From: Motacilla alba alba
Taxonomy: Eukaryota; Chordata; Aves; Passeriformes; Motacillidae
DNA: 64,000 nucleotides
NCBI RefSeq assembly: GCF_015832195.1
Contig: NC_052018.1
Coordinates: forward strand, 26,130,115 to 26,194,114
Direction: 5' to 3'
Within the stretch, counting starts at the first letter, position 1. Each line of letters begins with the position of its first letter. The position numbers and the translations under genes are program-made. The notes under the pieces are model-generated. The model made no database searches. It worked only from the letters and a program-made list of their open reading frames with translations, and was not told the DNA's origin. Below, piece by piece: positions 26,041 to 39,885 of the stretch.

Positions 26041-27184
26041 CTGCAGAGTCCAGGTTTGTCTCCCACTATATGTAGTTATGTGGTTACCCTGTTCAATATC
26101 TAGTATTTCTTGGCTTTAACAAAATGAATTTAGTGTTGCAGATAAGCATGCAACACCATTTTTTTACTACAACTATGTGATGTGATATTTCCTGTCTCTT
26201 GGAGAAGAGGTTCTGAGACACCTGTTTGGTAGGGCTGAACTTTGCAAGGCTCTCCTTTAGCAGGACATGTCAGAAGACAGCAAATACCCGAAGCAGAAAA
26301 TGAATGTACCCTGGAGATCTACTCCAAAGAACATGTGCTACTGCTTTCTTATAGTCTTGTATCAGAGAAATGTCTCTGCAGCAGTCTCAGAACCAAAGGA
26401 GAAATGGAGAAAGCTGCCCTTTCCTACAGAGCTCATTGGGTCTCATCTCTCTGCTAGGCTTTAAACAATAACCCAGTGCCAGGCTATGCATAGAAAAATT
26501 AAATGTTCAAAGGCAAAACATAGCTTCTTGAAAACTCCAGGCCAAATTAATTTCAGATTTAAATCAGTGGAATTGCTTCAGGAATTAAATTAAATCTGAT
26601 TAACGAAGTTAGAATTATTAAAGTTACTTTGACTAGAAGATTTACCTAAGAAATAAATGTTTTTTTATTTTACCTTTTTTATCTTGAGAAGTGCTGGGAA
26701 CTTGTATTTATGGTGTGCTAGAAGAAGATGCTGCAATACTTGTCTGGCTATTTACTAGCTCATTGTAAGCATCTAAATCTACAACGAAAATATATTTCTT
26801 GGTATATTTCCACGAAACAGATGGTCAGCAACTCCAGACAAAAATCTTCTATATAGAAGTCTACACTGAGATAGGAAAAAGATCTCATCACTTTTCAATT
26901 TTAGCAATTTTCTGTCAGAATTCTGGTAACAAGTTGTAGCATTCAAATAAAGCAACTTAAATGAGCCTTAAAATGAAAATAAATTTTCTGATAAAAAGAA
27001 AAAATTGGTGTCTGATATACCCTTATTCAGCTAAACTTTCTTAAGTGTGTAAAATTTGAATGGCTCTTTCTCTGATACATGCATTAGCGGTGTCATTTAT
27101 TAAAATCTGCTAATCTGTAAAACACCCAAACATTTTATTTCATGCAGTTCTGTTTTTAAATCTAAGGTGAGGTAATTGAGGAAA

Positions 27185-27220
27185 AAGGAACAAATTAAAG
27201 GAACAAGGAACAAATTAAAG
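27185..27220. repeat. Short tandem duplication (20-bp unit)
   Basis: AAGGAACAAATTAAAG occurs at 27185-27200 and 27205-27220. Confidence 0.92.
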
Positions 27221-27585
27221 TTGTGCATCTATATTAAATCCTCAATTAACAAGTTGTTAATTGCAAAGGTTTTATTATTTAGTTGCAGAAGTATCCAGAG
27301 GGACTCATTGTACCAGGCACTGCACAGCCATGCAGGAAGAGATGATCTTGACCTTACAGAGCTGTTAAGAATGTTTAAAAAACCCAAACCAGACCTTACT
27401 GAATGTACACAGCAACTATTGCTTATTTGGATTGTGAGGAAGTGACTGCTGTTAAAATCATCAGGCTCAAAGATATCAAAGAGGATATTCATACTCAAAG
27501 TAAGTGCAGGAGCACCAGCTTCTGCTGGCAGAAAGACAGCACCAGAGCCTGCTTTTTGCAACTCAGAAATGAGAAAGAGGACCCT

Positions 27586-27722
27586 AATGTTCAAGGCAAG
27601 GCTGGATGGGGTTCTCAGCAACCTGGTCTAGTAGAAGATACCCCTGCCCACAGCCAGGGTGACAGGAACCAGGTGATCTTTAAAGTCTCTTCCAATTCAA
27701 ATATTCCTACGATTCTATGTCA
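27586..27722 (+). mobile_element. CR1 LINE 3' tip (about 135 bp)
   Basis: The plus strand reads GTTCAAGGCAAGGCTGGATG, then AACCTGGTCTAGTAGAAG, TCTCTTCCAATTCAAA and a tail ACGATTCTATGTC. This is the last part of the ORF2 end and the 3' UTR of a CR1 copy. It is strongly 5'-truncated and antisense to KHDRBS2. The upstream border is approximate. Confidence 0.85.
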
Positions 27723-30118
27723 CACTTTGTCTTTGGCTTTTGTCTTTCTCCTGCAATCTGGATCATTGCACTGCTCTTCCTAAGGGTGTCCCTATTTGTC
27801 CAGTCCAGCTGGGGCAGTGGTGAAGGTTGAGGGCCAACAGGAATGGTTCTCAGTCTTCTTGAGCTTGTGCTGGGGAGAGGTTAGAGATGCCAGCAAACTG
27901 GCCACCAGTCACAGGTCATGACTGATCCCAACCCATGCCTCTAAAAGGTAGGGAAGTTCTTCGATGGCTCACTGCTCCCTACTGGGAAACTATGCAAGAA
28001 GAGAAGTATTTTTAAAAAACTGCAGATGATGCTGAGCTAAACATGACTTTCACTTGTACTAGATTTGTATTTTATTGAATGAAGGGCAAGGGGATTCTTT
28101 AGGACACAAAGCCACTTGGCTTTTAACATTCATTCTAGCCAAACTTGAAGTAGTCAAATTTTACCACTTATGGGAAAATAAAATACAAAGTAAGTAATAA
28201 GGAATTCCTGGAACTATGTGTATGAGACTGGCTCATTTGGAAGACATTATCTAAAATGGTATTTATACAAATGCCAACAATTTAGGCTGCAGAAGTGCAC
28301 CACTGAGCTTTTTCCAAAGTGCACAAAGAAGTTTATAATGATCATACTCACAGGTATGGAAATAGGTACTAAGACTACAACACTTAAAAGCACAATCAAC
28401 ATTTGGCTAATTGGGCTTATTACTCCCACAGATACACAATTTACTGGTCACAGTAATAAACACCATCTGCTCTTTGCTAACTGGCAGCAACCTAACAACT
28501 TTTTTCTAACTTGAAGAGTTTGTAATGTAAAAGAATATCTAAAAAAGTAGTAGTACAGTGGGACTTCCATGCACATCATCTTACTCCTACTGAACTGAAT
28601 ATGATTTCCTATTATATGAAAGATTTCTCTTTGCCAGATGATATATTTCCCAAGATAAGCTCTAAGTCAACAAGAAACAGGCTAAGTTAGGGTTGAATAC
28701 CCAACCATAAAAATAATGTATCTCTCCCATGTATGTTAGTGGACTACTCAAATGTAGCATAAAACACAAATTTCTGATCAGTCAAGGAAATACAACAACA
28801 GTTAATTTGGACCCAGTGCATTAATGGACTGATTTAACATACATGCATAGAGTATCCAATTTTGTAGACACTATTGTATTAAACCACAAATGGTTTATGT
28901 TAATATAATTAAAAACTCTGTTAGTCAACTTGATTTTGCCTTTTGCTATTAAAGTAATTATACTTACAACAGCATTTAAGTATCAATTTACATATACTGA
29001 GCACTATGCAAACAATTTTATTGTCAAGTCACGTCCATAATCAAAGCAAAGCATTACTTTAAAGTGACTGACATACGCAAACCACATAGCTCTGTGGAAA
29101 TTAAACAAGTCTGTGAAAACACTCCAAAATATTTTATGAAACTGGTTCCTTCACCTTCCCCTGCTGCATTTTCTACAGTGCTTTTTTTTGTTCTTTGTTA
29201 TTAACGGCAAATTCAAGAAGATAATTTTTTTCTTCCTTCCATCTTATTATCTTCTACTTCTACTATAATTAGAGAAGAAAATCAAGTATCCTTCAAGATT
29301 TTTTAATGAGGTCTTGGCTGATCTGAGATGGTAATGCAAAGAAATATGTGAAGAGGAGCAAAGCATTCCAAAATAACATTGTCAAGGTGGAAACAGTTAA
29401 TACACTTAATTCAAGGACTCAAACTGCTGCTGAATTCTGTTCCAAAGAGCTCAGGTAAGACATCAGTCTGATCTCATTGTAATTCAGGTGAAAATGATAC
29501 AAATTTAATAGAACAGACATTGTGCTCTGTTTGTCCATTGAGTCAGATGTGACAGGACAGAATACAAACTGGGACAATGCAGGATAAATACCATGAAGTA
29601 AATTGCCATTGTTCATGAGCTGATTCTCAAAAGATACCTCCTGTAGCAATCTGTTCAAAGAGCAGACTGCACGCTAACTGAAGAGACTCCTTCCTAATTT
29701 TTTTTTTCTTACAATAATGACCTTATGGAAAGAAAATAGCCAGCATTACCTCCATTAACTGACAGAGAGCTTTCCATTGGTTTATATAGGTAACATACTG
29801 GGCTCAGAAAGAGCATGTCCACTCTCCAAACTGGAACTGCCCCAACTTGCATTTTAACATGCAGACCAGGGGACTTGCAGAGCCTCCTCCTCCACAGTAC
29901 ACAGGGCTAACTGCACCAGTAGAAATCAATGGAGCTGATATCTGATTTTACATTTCATTTAACTCTGCTGATTGCAAACCCAAATTTAAAATATATAGAG
30001 AGCAATTCCTCTGCAGTTTGATAGCAATGCAACAGATATGCTAACTGTAAAGGATCAATCACTGTGCTAAATAAGGATACAACAAACAAGACTTTTTCCC
30101 CCCATTATTTTTGGTTGT
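27723..30118. other. Intron stretch between two plus-strand CR1 pieces
   Basis: A somewhat GC-richer segment follows the CR1 at 27760-27960 and is unclassified. ACCAGTAGAAATCAATGGAG at 29916-29935 weakly resembles ancient L3-type 3' ends. Nothing else was recognised. Confidence 0.5.
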
Positions 30119-30580
30119 TGGAGAGGGTCCAGAGGAGGCCATGAAGAAGATCAGGGGACTAGAGCACCTCTCCTGTGAAAGAGAGGCTGAGAGAGCTGGG
30201 GTTGTTCAGCTTAGAGAAGAGAGGGCCCTGCAGAGGCCTCAGAGCAGCATTCCAGCTCCTGAAGGGACCCTACAAGAGAGATGGAGAGGGATTGTTTACA
30301 CGGGCACACAGTGACAGGACAAGGTGGAATTGCTTCAAACTGAAAGAGGGTAGATTAAGATCAGATATAAGGAAGAAATTCTTCACTGTGAGAGTGGTGA
30401 GGCAACGGAACAGGTTACCCAGAGAAGCTGTGGATGCTTCATCCCTGGCTGTGTTTGAGGCCAGGTTGGATGAGGCCCTGAACAATCTGAACAAGTAAAA
30501 TGTGTCCCTGCCTGGCAGGCGGGTTGGAACTTTAAGGTCCCTTCCAACCCAAACCATTCTGATCTCGTGATTCTATGATT
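30119..30580 (+). mobile_element. CR1 LINE 3' end (about 460 bp)
   Basis: A clear plus-strand CR1 copy starts at GGAGAGGGTCCAGAGGAGGC and ends with CCAACCCAAACCATTCTGAT and TTCTATGATT. An open frame at 30175-30498 keeps much of the ORF2 C-terminus (ERLRELGLFSLEK, SDRTRWNCFKLKEGR, IRKKFFTVRVV, NRLPREAVD). The preceding part (IRGLEHLSCE) lies in another frame, so at least one frameshift has occurred. It is antisense to KHDRBS2 and too short to be active. Confidence 0.93.
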
Positions 30581-33500
30581 TGTAAATGTTCATAATCTGC
30601 CAAGTTGAAAGCTCATAGCACTCTCTATTTGCAATTCAGAATATCTATTCATTCTCTTTAAAAAAATAGAAATCACAGAATTTTACAGTATTTGAGTATC
30701 AAAAGAATCCAAAAACCTGAGACTCATTTGTAATACTCTGCTGATAGTATTCCCTGGCAAGCAACATAACTGTGCTTCAGCCCTCATTAATGTAGCACAG
30801 AAAAAAGAACTTGCAGGACAAACTTTGAAAGACCAAGGCATACAGTATGTGACAAATGAGATGGCAAGCATGAGCAGAAGGCCTGAGTGTCTTTGAATAA
30901 GGCAGGCTGTAATACCCAACAGTCTTACCACTGCCATACAAAAACTCCTGGGTGAATAAAACTGTGGTTTGGATGCCCCTACCTGATAAAATATTAAATG
31001 ATCTGCTGTTTTTTTCACTTGCACCTTTTTTTTAATTCTCGCACCCCAGGCTCAGATGTGATTCACACTTGAAAGAATATTATAGAAGTAATATTGAATT
31101 CTCTAACACAAGATTTAGAAATGCCTCAGGTGTATTCCATAACCATCTGATTTTAACTTAATATTTATTCCATCATAATTACCTTGCTTTAGCACATCTA
31201 CAACCTTCAAGAAGGATGAACATGTTCATAAAATACATATTAAAGAGAGCCACTAATATGAAGGCAGTGAATATTTTCAATTCACCTTGTCAAGACAAAT
31301 GTCCCAAGCTCCAACTGGTCAAGGGAGCTGGGAGTCAGTCCTCTCCAGGAAGAGCTAAAGTGACACAGCCATACCCAAATAACAGATTTGGTATCTAGGA
31401 AGACGATTCAGGCTTTGAAATTCACTTTCACAGTGGCACCTGACCAAGTTGTGAGACTTGTGTTTCTGTACTGAATTTCAAGCACATCAGCCCTATTTCC
31501 ACACCCTTCTCTGCCTGGAGCTGCTATTCATCTCCAGTTCAACTGCCTCATTCATTCAGTAACTATGTGAACTTTGGGATCTCACACACATTTACATTTA
31601 CAAAAAGTTACAAATTCCAGGTCTGGAGCTCAATGTCTAGGTCTTGCAATGAACAGAAGAACAAATTCTAGTCCTCTCGAGAACCTGCATATTTCATATT
31701 CCTCTTTCATACTCTTCCATATTCCTCCAGGAATTCACTGCATTCAAGTGTTACAAATGAGGAAATGTTTTTATTTGCAACCCCCAGCATTTATATTCCC
31801 TTTGTGTCTGCAAATGCAATAGCTACTGAAATGAACTAAAACAATGACAGCAAATATGTGACAAAACAATGTGAAACAATAAGGAAAATTAACTTCCAAC
31901 AGACACTGAGGGGAAATGTAAGCACAAGTTTATGTGGAACAACATATTCTGTGTAAATCTCAAAAGTGCTTTGAAGCCTTTTTATTTGATTAAGACCATA
32001 TATGTCTCAAACATTTAGATTATAGCAAAGTAGAGGAAGCAAACTGATATATTCTTAAAGGTAAAAACTAAAGATTTGTTCCACATGTAATTTACTGGCA
32101 ATGTTTTCCCACTGCAAATTTATTTACAAAACAATTCTACTCCCCTTAAAACTGAATACACCTGAAACTAATATTGCAACAAAACAAGAACAAACCAGTG
32201 CACTTCAACCTGCAGCAACAACAAAATCAATGGACAACTACTTACTCATGTAATCTTCATTTAAAACAATATACAATGATGCTGACAACTGAGCAAACGC
32301 ATCCTCACATTGATAGCACTATCTTCAAAATCACAAAGCGGTATATATACTTACATCACTAGATTAATAGGAAAAACTGCTTTATAAGAAAATTACTTGT
32401 TTTAAAATCAGTGCATAACATCAAATTTCATTTAAAGTCATAGAGATTTGCCTCAGATGACAACTTTCACCCTTGCCATATCTTCTCTTATGACATGTGG
32501 CATTCTGCATTTTTTGTAATTACAGCAGAAAATGGATACTTCCGGACTGAGGTTTGTCAAATGCTTGTAAATGCAGAGTATGGGCATTACATGTTTGGTT
32601 ATTCTTAGGCCTGTACATCACCCACTTAGAATAACGCAAGCAGCTGTCTCATTAATCTTTAGCAAATACAAAAGAAATTAACTCCATGCTTGCTAATAAA
32701 CATAGATGCCCAAATCCTAAAGGGGCTTTCAAATGATGAATTCCAGTGGCACAGCAGTCAAGCCTGGTGAGCCTAGAACTTCACTATTCCCTCAGAAATG
32801 TCACAGAATATTTATAAACACGACATGGACAGAGGCCTGAACTGGTGCCTCTGAGGAGAAGTGCATCCTGTGGACCCCATACACCCGTGCAGACTGCAGA
32901 GACACACTAGTGGCAGCAATTTAGAGTCCTTACATTAAAAAAAGAAACAGACAAGGGATGCAGGATAGAACTCCCAGAGACAAAATTCTCAGGTCACTTG
33001 GGAGCTGAAAGCTGAAGAGCGTGCTCCTGTACGGCAGCAGCCTTTGCCACATGCTCACTGTGGCATGGGCAGGCTCATAGAGAAGGGGACACTGAAGCAA
33101 AGCCACAGCCACGGGCTGAACCAGAAGGGTCAGGAGGAAGAACTGGGAGACACCGGGAACTGAGGACACATCCAGGATAGGAAGAGTCTGTACAAAAAAG
33201 AAAAGACTTCCTTTGAAGTACAAGGGATCTAGCTGTGGATATGCCTAAAAATCAAAGAGATGTAATATGCAGGATATGGAATTATATTTAACTCAATTAT
33301 TTAATTCAAGAAAAATGTCTTTTTAAAATCCGACATTGTATTCCAATAAGGAAAACAAAAACGACCGTAAACTATCAGCCTGACAAAACCAAAGTAAAGT
33401 TTACACAAAGGAAGCAAAAGAAAACTTTGAGGAACAACTTGAAGAAGTATTAAAAAAAAAAAGAAAATAAAATACTATTCAGAGATTTGGAAGCCAGACA

Positions 33501-36500
33501 GAGAGCTAGTAGGGCTAACAGATGTTCAGGCTATAAAAGGCGGATTCAAGAAACATGAGGTCAGAGCACAAAAATAAAATACTTTTTCTCCATCTGGGTT
33601 CATAATAGAGGAAACTGACAGGTGGTTGGGGGAAGACAGTGCAATAAAAATTTTCCAAGAATTTCCATTTAAATGACTACAAATGAGAATAAACAATGCA
33701 TTTAGTGAACTATGGAATGTATACATTAGATTGGCAAAGAACTGAGAGATGGCTGTTTTAAAGGGAAATAATTTCTCAGGCATCTATGAGCGTTCTCTAA
33801 AGAACAAACTAACCTGGACTAGGTTAGAAAGTAAACTGATAACCAGATACCTGATTTCCAAAAGACCAGGATGACATGGTGTTAGAAGGAAGGACCTCTT
33901 ATGGGAATAGAAAATGTGTTTAAGTACTGGTGAAAATTTGTAGTAAATCATCAGTATTCACACTGGAAGGAAGTAATTAGTTGAGTCTTTCAGAGATCCA
34001 GTAGGAGACTGAAGCCAGGGAAAGCAATGAACAGTGAGAATACAGACTTTACTGACAATGCTAAGCTAAGTCAGGGTTCTGAAGGCTGGATTGGCTATAA
34101 AAAACTACATCTTATGACACTTGGTGATAAAATTACAGCTGAAATACCATGTAAAAACATTAAAACACACTCCACCTTTACAAACAAAATTATTTGCTGA
34201 TTCTAAGTCCTTGGAAATTGCATCAAGAAAAATAACAGCTCAGGGGAAAACAGGAGACCTTTGCAAGCAGCAGTCTCAGAACCAGCACAAGAAAGCTTTC
34301 TGCACAGGAATCTTCCTAATTTGAATTTTAAGGATTTACCAGAAGATTCACCAGAAGAAACTACCCTGAGCTCAGAATAGCCTTGGCAAATTGGGATAGT
34401 ATTCTGGAGACGTATCTCTGCATACTTTGACTCTATTCTATTTTGGTTTTAGTCACAGTATTCAGTGTTGGTCACCGCTGGAAGAGCTAAACGACAGCAT
34501 TTGTCATGCAGGAAATGGATTATAATGTCATTTGCAATATTTTTCAAGAGTTTGAAATAGTCAGAGATAGCGAAGCAAGTATTACCATCTTTTTATAGAT
34601 CACATGCTATGTTCATTCAGTGTCGTGTCACCAAAATACCATGCAAAAAGTATTATAAAAAAAACAAAACACACCAGAATTTTGTTCATACTGTATTACA
34701 CTGAAAAATGAATTATATTTTTATAAAAATTTTATTTTGAGATGTAATATTATACTCTAAAACTTTACACGTATGTAATTCTTGTATTTTAGTTTGAACA
34801 TTACTGACTGAAATTTATTAAAAATATATTTTTGAAGTACACTTTGATCCAAATATTAAGCCTTAAAGATGTACTATTGGCAGCACTCTGGAGTCATACC
34901 TAGAGTCTGTTCAGATACATGGACAGCAATTTATAACAGTGATGGCAATTAAATAAATTATATTCTTCATTTAAATAAATTATCATGCCTGAAAAATTAC
35001 CTACAATCCATCTATGGTGGCATGTTTTCTTTGCTATTTAGGAAGAGATATCAACATGCATTTTTTATTTCATCCAGACAGAATAGGACAAATAAATAAA
35101 TTCCTTGAGTATCTTCATACTACAACATATAAAAATAGGCTGAAGGCCTAATCCTACTCCTCTATTTGTCCAGGAATTTTCTTATTTTTAGGACTACGAA
35201 ATGGATGCAATGTAATTAATAAGGATGTCACAGAATTATTGCTAAACACTATGGTTCTCATACAACTCACACTTGGTTTGCTTCAGATGGAAAAACACAA
35301 GGAGAGGGAAGAATGGGGTTCTCTCTGTTTTTTCCTATTGATTTACTAAAACCACAGTGATTAATGATCTGATGTACACTTCATAAGAATTAATCTAAAA
35401 AAGGTTATTATTTATCTCTTGCAACCTTGATTTTAAAATATAGCACTTTATAGCCTTTCAGTACAGATTCAGACTTAGTAGCTGAAAGTCATATAATTGT
35501 GAAATAGCCTTTTCAAGTAGTAATTTGATGCCACTGAAAAGCATCAAATTTATTTGCAATATGACAGAATTTACTAGGACAGACTGAATAGGTGAAAAAG
35601 TGTTTGTTATAAGATGCAGAGATCAAGGTTCATCTGTAAAATATATAGTTTTTAAATATTTATTCTATCTTTATAGAGTTTTGAGGAACCTACAGGCCAT
35701 AAGCATGAGGTAGTTGGCAAACTCCTGATCAATTTTTGTTGAGATGTGGTTTTAAAGTGTTGAAGAGCTATCTATTATTAACATTAAAGCAAACTAATTT
35801 GTTTACGTAAAATTGGAAGACATGGAGAAGATAAAAAAAACAGTCAAAAAGAAAGTGAGTCAGAGATGTTTACAGCTCAGGATTTATGGAAAGTCTTCAG
35901 AAAACATAGCAAAATATTCTTTTACTATCACAATTACCGTTAATTTGCACAGTCTGAGTCTACTGCATATTTTGGAAAAAAAATGTATGTCATTACATAA
36001 AATTAATGAGACATTCAGTGTACTCAGTTTCTCCTAATTTTCATATAAATGGTTTCGAAGTGCTCTTGCAAACTGCTAAATGACAACTTTCACAGCTAAT
36101 CAATATTTTTTGTTTTATACTAAAAGAGGTTTTTTAAATACCATTGTCAGTAGAACCATATGTATACAAATAAGTCCTTGTATCTTAAATTAACTCCATC
36201 AAAGATTCTTTACTGTAACCTCTCATTTTTTTATAAGCAGAGCACAGTCCCCATTGACCTGAAAACTAGAACTAATCAATGTGCCAATGTCTGAAAGCAA
36301 AATTTAGTACAGCATCTCTGAAAACAAATCAAGCTCTAAGTAGAAACAGTAATTTGTAAGGAACTATAAATACCTTCCCATCCTATACTAAATGGTTCCC
36401 TATAACCAAGATTTCCCTGTACTACTGGAAAATACAAGCCAGAAAAAAATATTGATTAAAAATATATTGGGCATGTTTCCCCTTTCAAGTGTTTTCTTTC

Positions 36501-39500
36501 TTAGCTCTTTGTCTTAGCCTGTATCACTAACAGTTCTAACATGTTTAGTTAATTACTATGAATCCTTACTTGTTTAAAGTGTCTGTACACATCTAATCAG
36601 ATCAGTTTCCTCTCAGATGACATGGCATTTTTCAATCCCATTATCCTGTTAAAATAAAAAAATCTACTATCCATTTAAAGTATTAAGATAGATTGCTATT
36701 TAGGACAAACTTCAGAAATAAAGATTCTGCTCTAGCCTTGCCAAACAATTTATTTCTGTTTAAATTTTGGCACAGCCAAAATTACCTCATATAGATATAA
36801 ACAAAGAAGCCATGAATTGCCAGGACTTTGTGAAATTTATTATACTGACGAGCGGTGTCCCAAAGGAAATAGTGTATGAACCATAAACCACAGAATTACC
36901 AACTTTAAGCTGATTAAAATATACATTATACATATGCAACACAGAACTGTTCTCCATGTTTCAAATATTCATTTTGATGCATTACAGCTCACTTAATTCA
37001 AAATAATTGCAATGCAATGACCATGCTGTCATTTGGATTATGTATTTGCACAGATTTGAAGAACCCATATCCTTTTCTCCACTCTGGCACAAGTGGCAGA
37101 GGAATTGCTCTCGGTTCCATGGTCAAGCAGCTCTTGCTTCTGTTTGGACTTCGGAAATTATTAAACTACCAAGCAGAGGGGGTTGCACAGGCTGCATACC
37201 TGCATGAACACAGTGTCAGGAACAAATCCAGCACTACAGCTGGACATTGGTAACACCAGCACCATTACAACTGCTCAGGCAAGGCCTTGGGCCACTCCAT
37301 GAGCCCCTCCAACAGTCTCCAAGCAGTTGCTGGGAAACAACTGGAGTCATTTCCAAGATGCATTTTTATTGAAGTCATTTTTGACAGAGATAGGGGATGC
37401 ACTGCTAAGGACATGGCTAGCCAGCAGGCTGCAGGGCCAGAGGCACTGGCACTGCTGGACTTGCCACATCTGCTTTCGTTACCACTCAAATCCAACAGCA
37501 AAATATTTATTGCCTCTGCTGTCCTAAAGTTTCATCTTGATTAGATTAATGTTGTGAGACTCTGAAAACCCTGTGACATGTTTGCATTAAATCAGAATTT
37601 CCTACAAACAAAGTCATTCAGGGTTTCAGGTATTACACATAAATATTCATCAGTTAAATCTCTTTTCTCTGTAAGGCTGAGACAAGACTATTGATTACTA
37701 TTATAATGCTAAAAGGGACAGGACATGAATATCTTAGCCTAAAGAACTTTTTGAAAACTCTAAGAAAAGATAACTTTCCAAACAAACATAATTAAAATGT
37801 TTTGATGGAAGAACAAAATATGCCCTTCCCCCTTCTACCCAGCTAAGCCAACCACCATGTTACTGGAAACAGCACATTGAAAAAGCAATTTGGAGTGCAA
37901 AACCTAAGGAGTTTTGCACGCACCATTTTACAAATACTTGGTAATGAAGTAAACATACTTATTAAAACCAAGGATTATGTGAAATGAAAAATATGCAGTT
38001 CAGTATAAAACACAAATAGAGGCAAAGACCAAGAATTCTATGGGTCAAATGAATGGTAATTAATGTATTTTGGGGAAAAATGAAGTAATATTTCATAATG
38101 TCTGAATGATGTACATTTAACTTATTATAAATATCAGAATTAACCTTCTAGAAATATACAGATGATTTGGGAAAACTGTGTAGGAGTATATTTTGTCTTC
38201 CTGTATGTGCTGGGTACAGTCACTCTCAACACAGTAATAAAGAAACTTAGATACCATGGGATGGAAAATTAAGTTTCTTGCCATGGACTATACCCAGGAC
38301 AAGACTTCAGAAAGAAGATAATGTTAAGATTTGGGACTGCCCCATGACAATATTGAGTCTCTCACTAGAAATTTTTTGTTCTCCAAATCACTTAGGCAAG
38401 GAAAAGAGCTTTCCTTTGGTCTGGAGTTCCAAAGGAACACAGAGAAATTTTGGCTGCACCAGACTACCTGTGAGAAATTCTATGAACCCACACTAGGCAA
38501 TCATGGAAAGACATAAATGGCACAGGGAAGTACCACAGAAACAGCAGCTGCAGAGTAAACTGCCAGCAGGCTGCAGGTGTAAGGCTGAGCCCAGCACCCA
38601 TAAAGGGGCTGTATCTAGTGCAGTCTGACACAGGTATCAGCCAGCACTGCACAGTGCTGCTCAAATATCCACCTGAGACAGCCATTCTGGGGACACTTCA
38701 CAGCTCAGGATCATGTGTTGCATCACATCTTCTCTGTATTTAAAAAGGCAAAGAAATTCTAGCATAAACAACTGCTAGATGCACCATGGAAGAAGGTGCT
38801 AGTTAAAAGACTGAGGCTTTGTTTACAGTGTTACTAAAAATATACTGTAAACAAATAATAAAGTGGAATAGTTTAATTGCATTTCGTTCTTGTTTGGACA
38901 CATTTACTCAGAATTGATGTGGTCCTAATTTCAATAACTTCTGAACCAAATAAATTTAGAACTAATTGGGGCACCAAAATTCATTGCACTTAATTGTCCT
39001 AGGAATCCCTAAGCAAACATGCTCCTGCAATGCCAAGTGTAGAAATCTAAATCTTATGCCTTTTTTCTCCTTTTAAACACAGGGACATTGAACACCTTAT
39101 AAACCCTTACTGACACTAAAATCTAGGCTGTCTATTGAGCAGAAGTGATTATTCTGCAATACTGAGTGACAAATTAACTGTTATTTCAAAGACAAACTAT
39201 CACCTTTCTACCAGAGCTAAATGGGGAATTTTTCAGCCAGATGGTATAGATTTTGTGGAGTTACGCTGTGCAACAGAAAATATTTGGGAAAAAATTAATT
39301 ACAGCAATCACTGCTGTATCAACTCTAGGGTTAGCCAGATTCCTTAACATTTTTTCATATTCCCCATATTAACCTCTCCCAAATTCAGAAGCATCAAATA
39401 TTTTGTTTAAATAAATACTTCAGTAAAACAACATAATTATTGAGATGAAGACACTTTAACATAAGGCAAGCATGCTGTGAGGATATCAAGCAATGTTAAT

Positions 39501-39608
39501 GGAACTTTTAGGAAGAAAAATTTATTTGCAGTAAATGAGGAAGCAGAGAGATACAGCTACATTACAATTAAGCTTAAAAAATACACTATCTCTCTTTCGA
39601 GAGAAAAT
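30581..39608. other. Intron stretch with three GC-richer islets
   Basis: Unclassified GC-richer islets lie at about 32820-33190, 37040-37500 and 38400-38700. Overlapping short open frames in them code for nothing recognisable. The inverted repeat at 38210-38297 lies just before the last one. Confidence 0.5.
38210..38297. repeat. Composite inverted repeat (outer 12-bp and inner 10-bp arms)
   Basis: The outer arms CTGGGTACAGTC (38210-38221) and GACTATACCCAG (38286-38297) pair at 11 of 12. The inner arms AAGAAACTTA (38240-38249) and TAAGTTTCTT (38270-38279) pair perfectly. CCATGG occurs at 38254-38259 and 38281-38286. The left inter-arm spacer is longer than the right, so the stem would be asymmetric. 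It may be a decayed palindromic element or chance. Confidence 0.5.
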
Positions 39609-39885
39609 TAACCATAGCACTAAGTGCTGTGTGCAGTCATTTCTTGAGGACTTCCAAGGATACTGACTCCACCATTTCCCTGGACAGAAAATTCCAATGC
39701 TTAAGAACCCTTTCTGTGAAAAAAGTCTTCCTGATGTCCAACCTGAACTTCCCGTGGCACAGTCTAAAGACATTTCCTCTTGTCCTGTCTTTGGTTGCTA
39801 GGGGAAGAGGCTGACCCTCACCTGCGAGGGGCCCAGAGCCAGACACAGTACTTGACGTGCAGCCTCACCAGTGTCAAGTACAGAC
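39609..39885 (-). mobile_element. CR1 LINE fragment, different subfamily (about 275 bp)
   Basis: Minus-strand frames encode [20 protein letters not shown] and [17 protein letters not shown], a CR1 ORF2 end of the [16 protein letters not shown] type rather than the LKEGRFRLDIRKKFF type seen at 30119-30580. The 3' tail octamers are absent, so the copy may be truncated at its 3' end. CTCACCTGCGAGGGG runs straight into the block CAGAGCCAGACACAGTACTT, skipping the segment that normally separates them, which indicates an internal deletion near 39825-39835. Confidence 0.85.

Larger units (their letters stand above)
21220..27585. other. Intron stretch upstream of exon 3 acceptor
   Basis: Apart from the poly(T) tract, the 17- and 20-bp duplications and the ATTCT repeat, this is unique AT-rich sequence. 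Open frames at 21425-21706 and 21556-21918 overlap on opposite strands and have no recognised product. Confidence 0.55.

Noticed and set aside
37007..37544. Three overlapping plus-strand open frames in a GC-richer islet
   Set aside because: The frames overlap one another, share no recognisable domain and lack conserved splice structure. The GC content alone explains the lack of stops.
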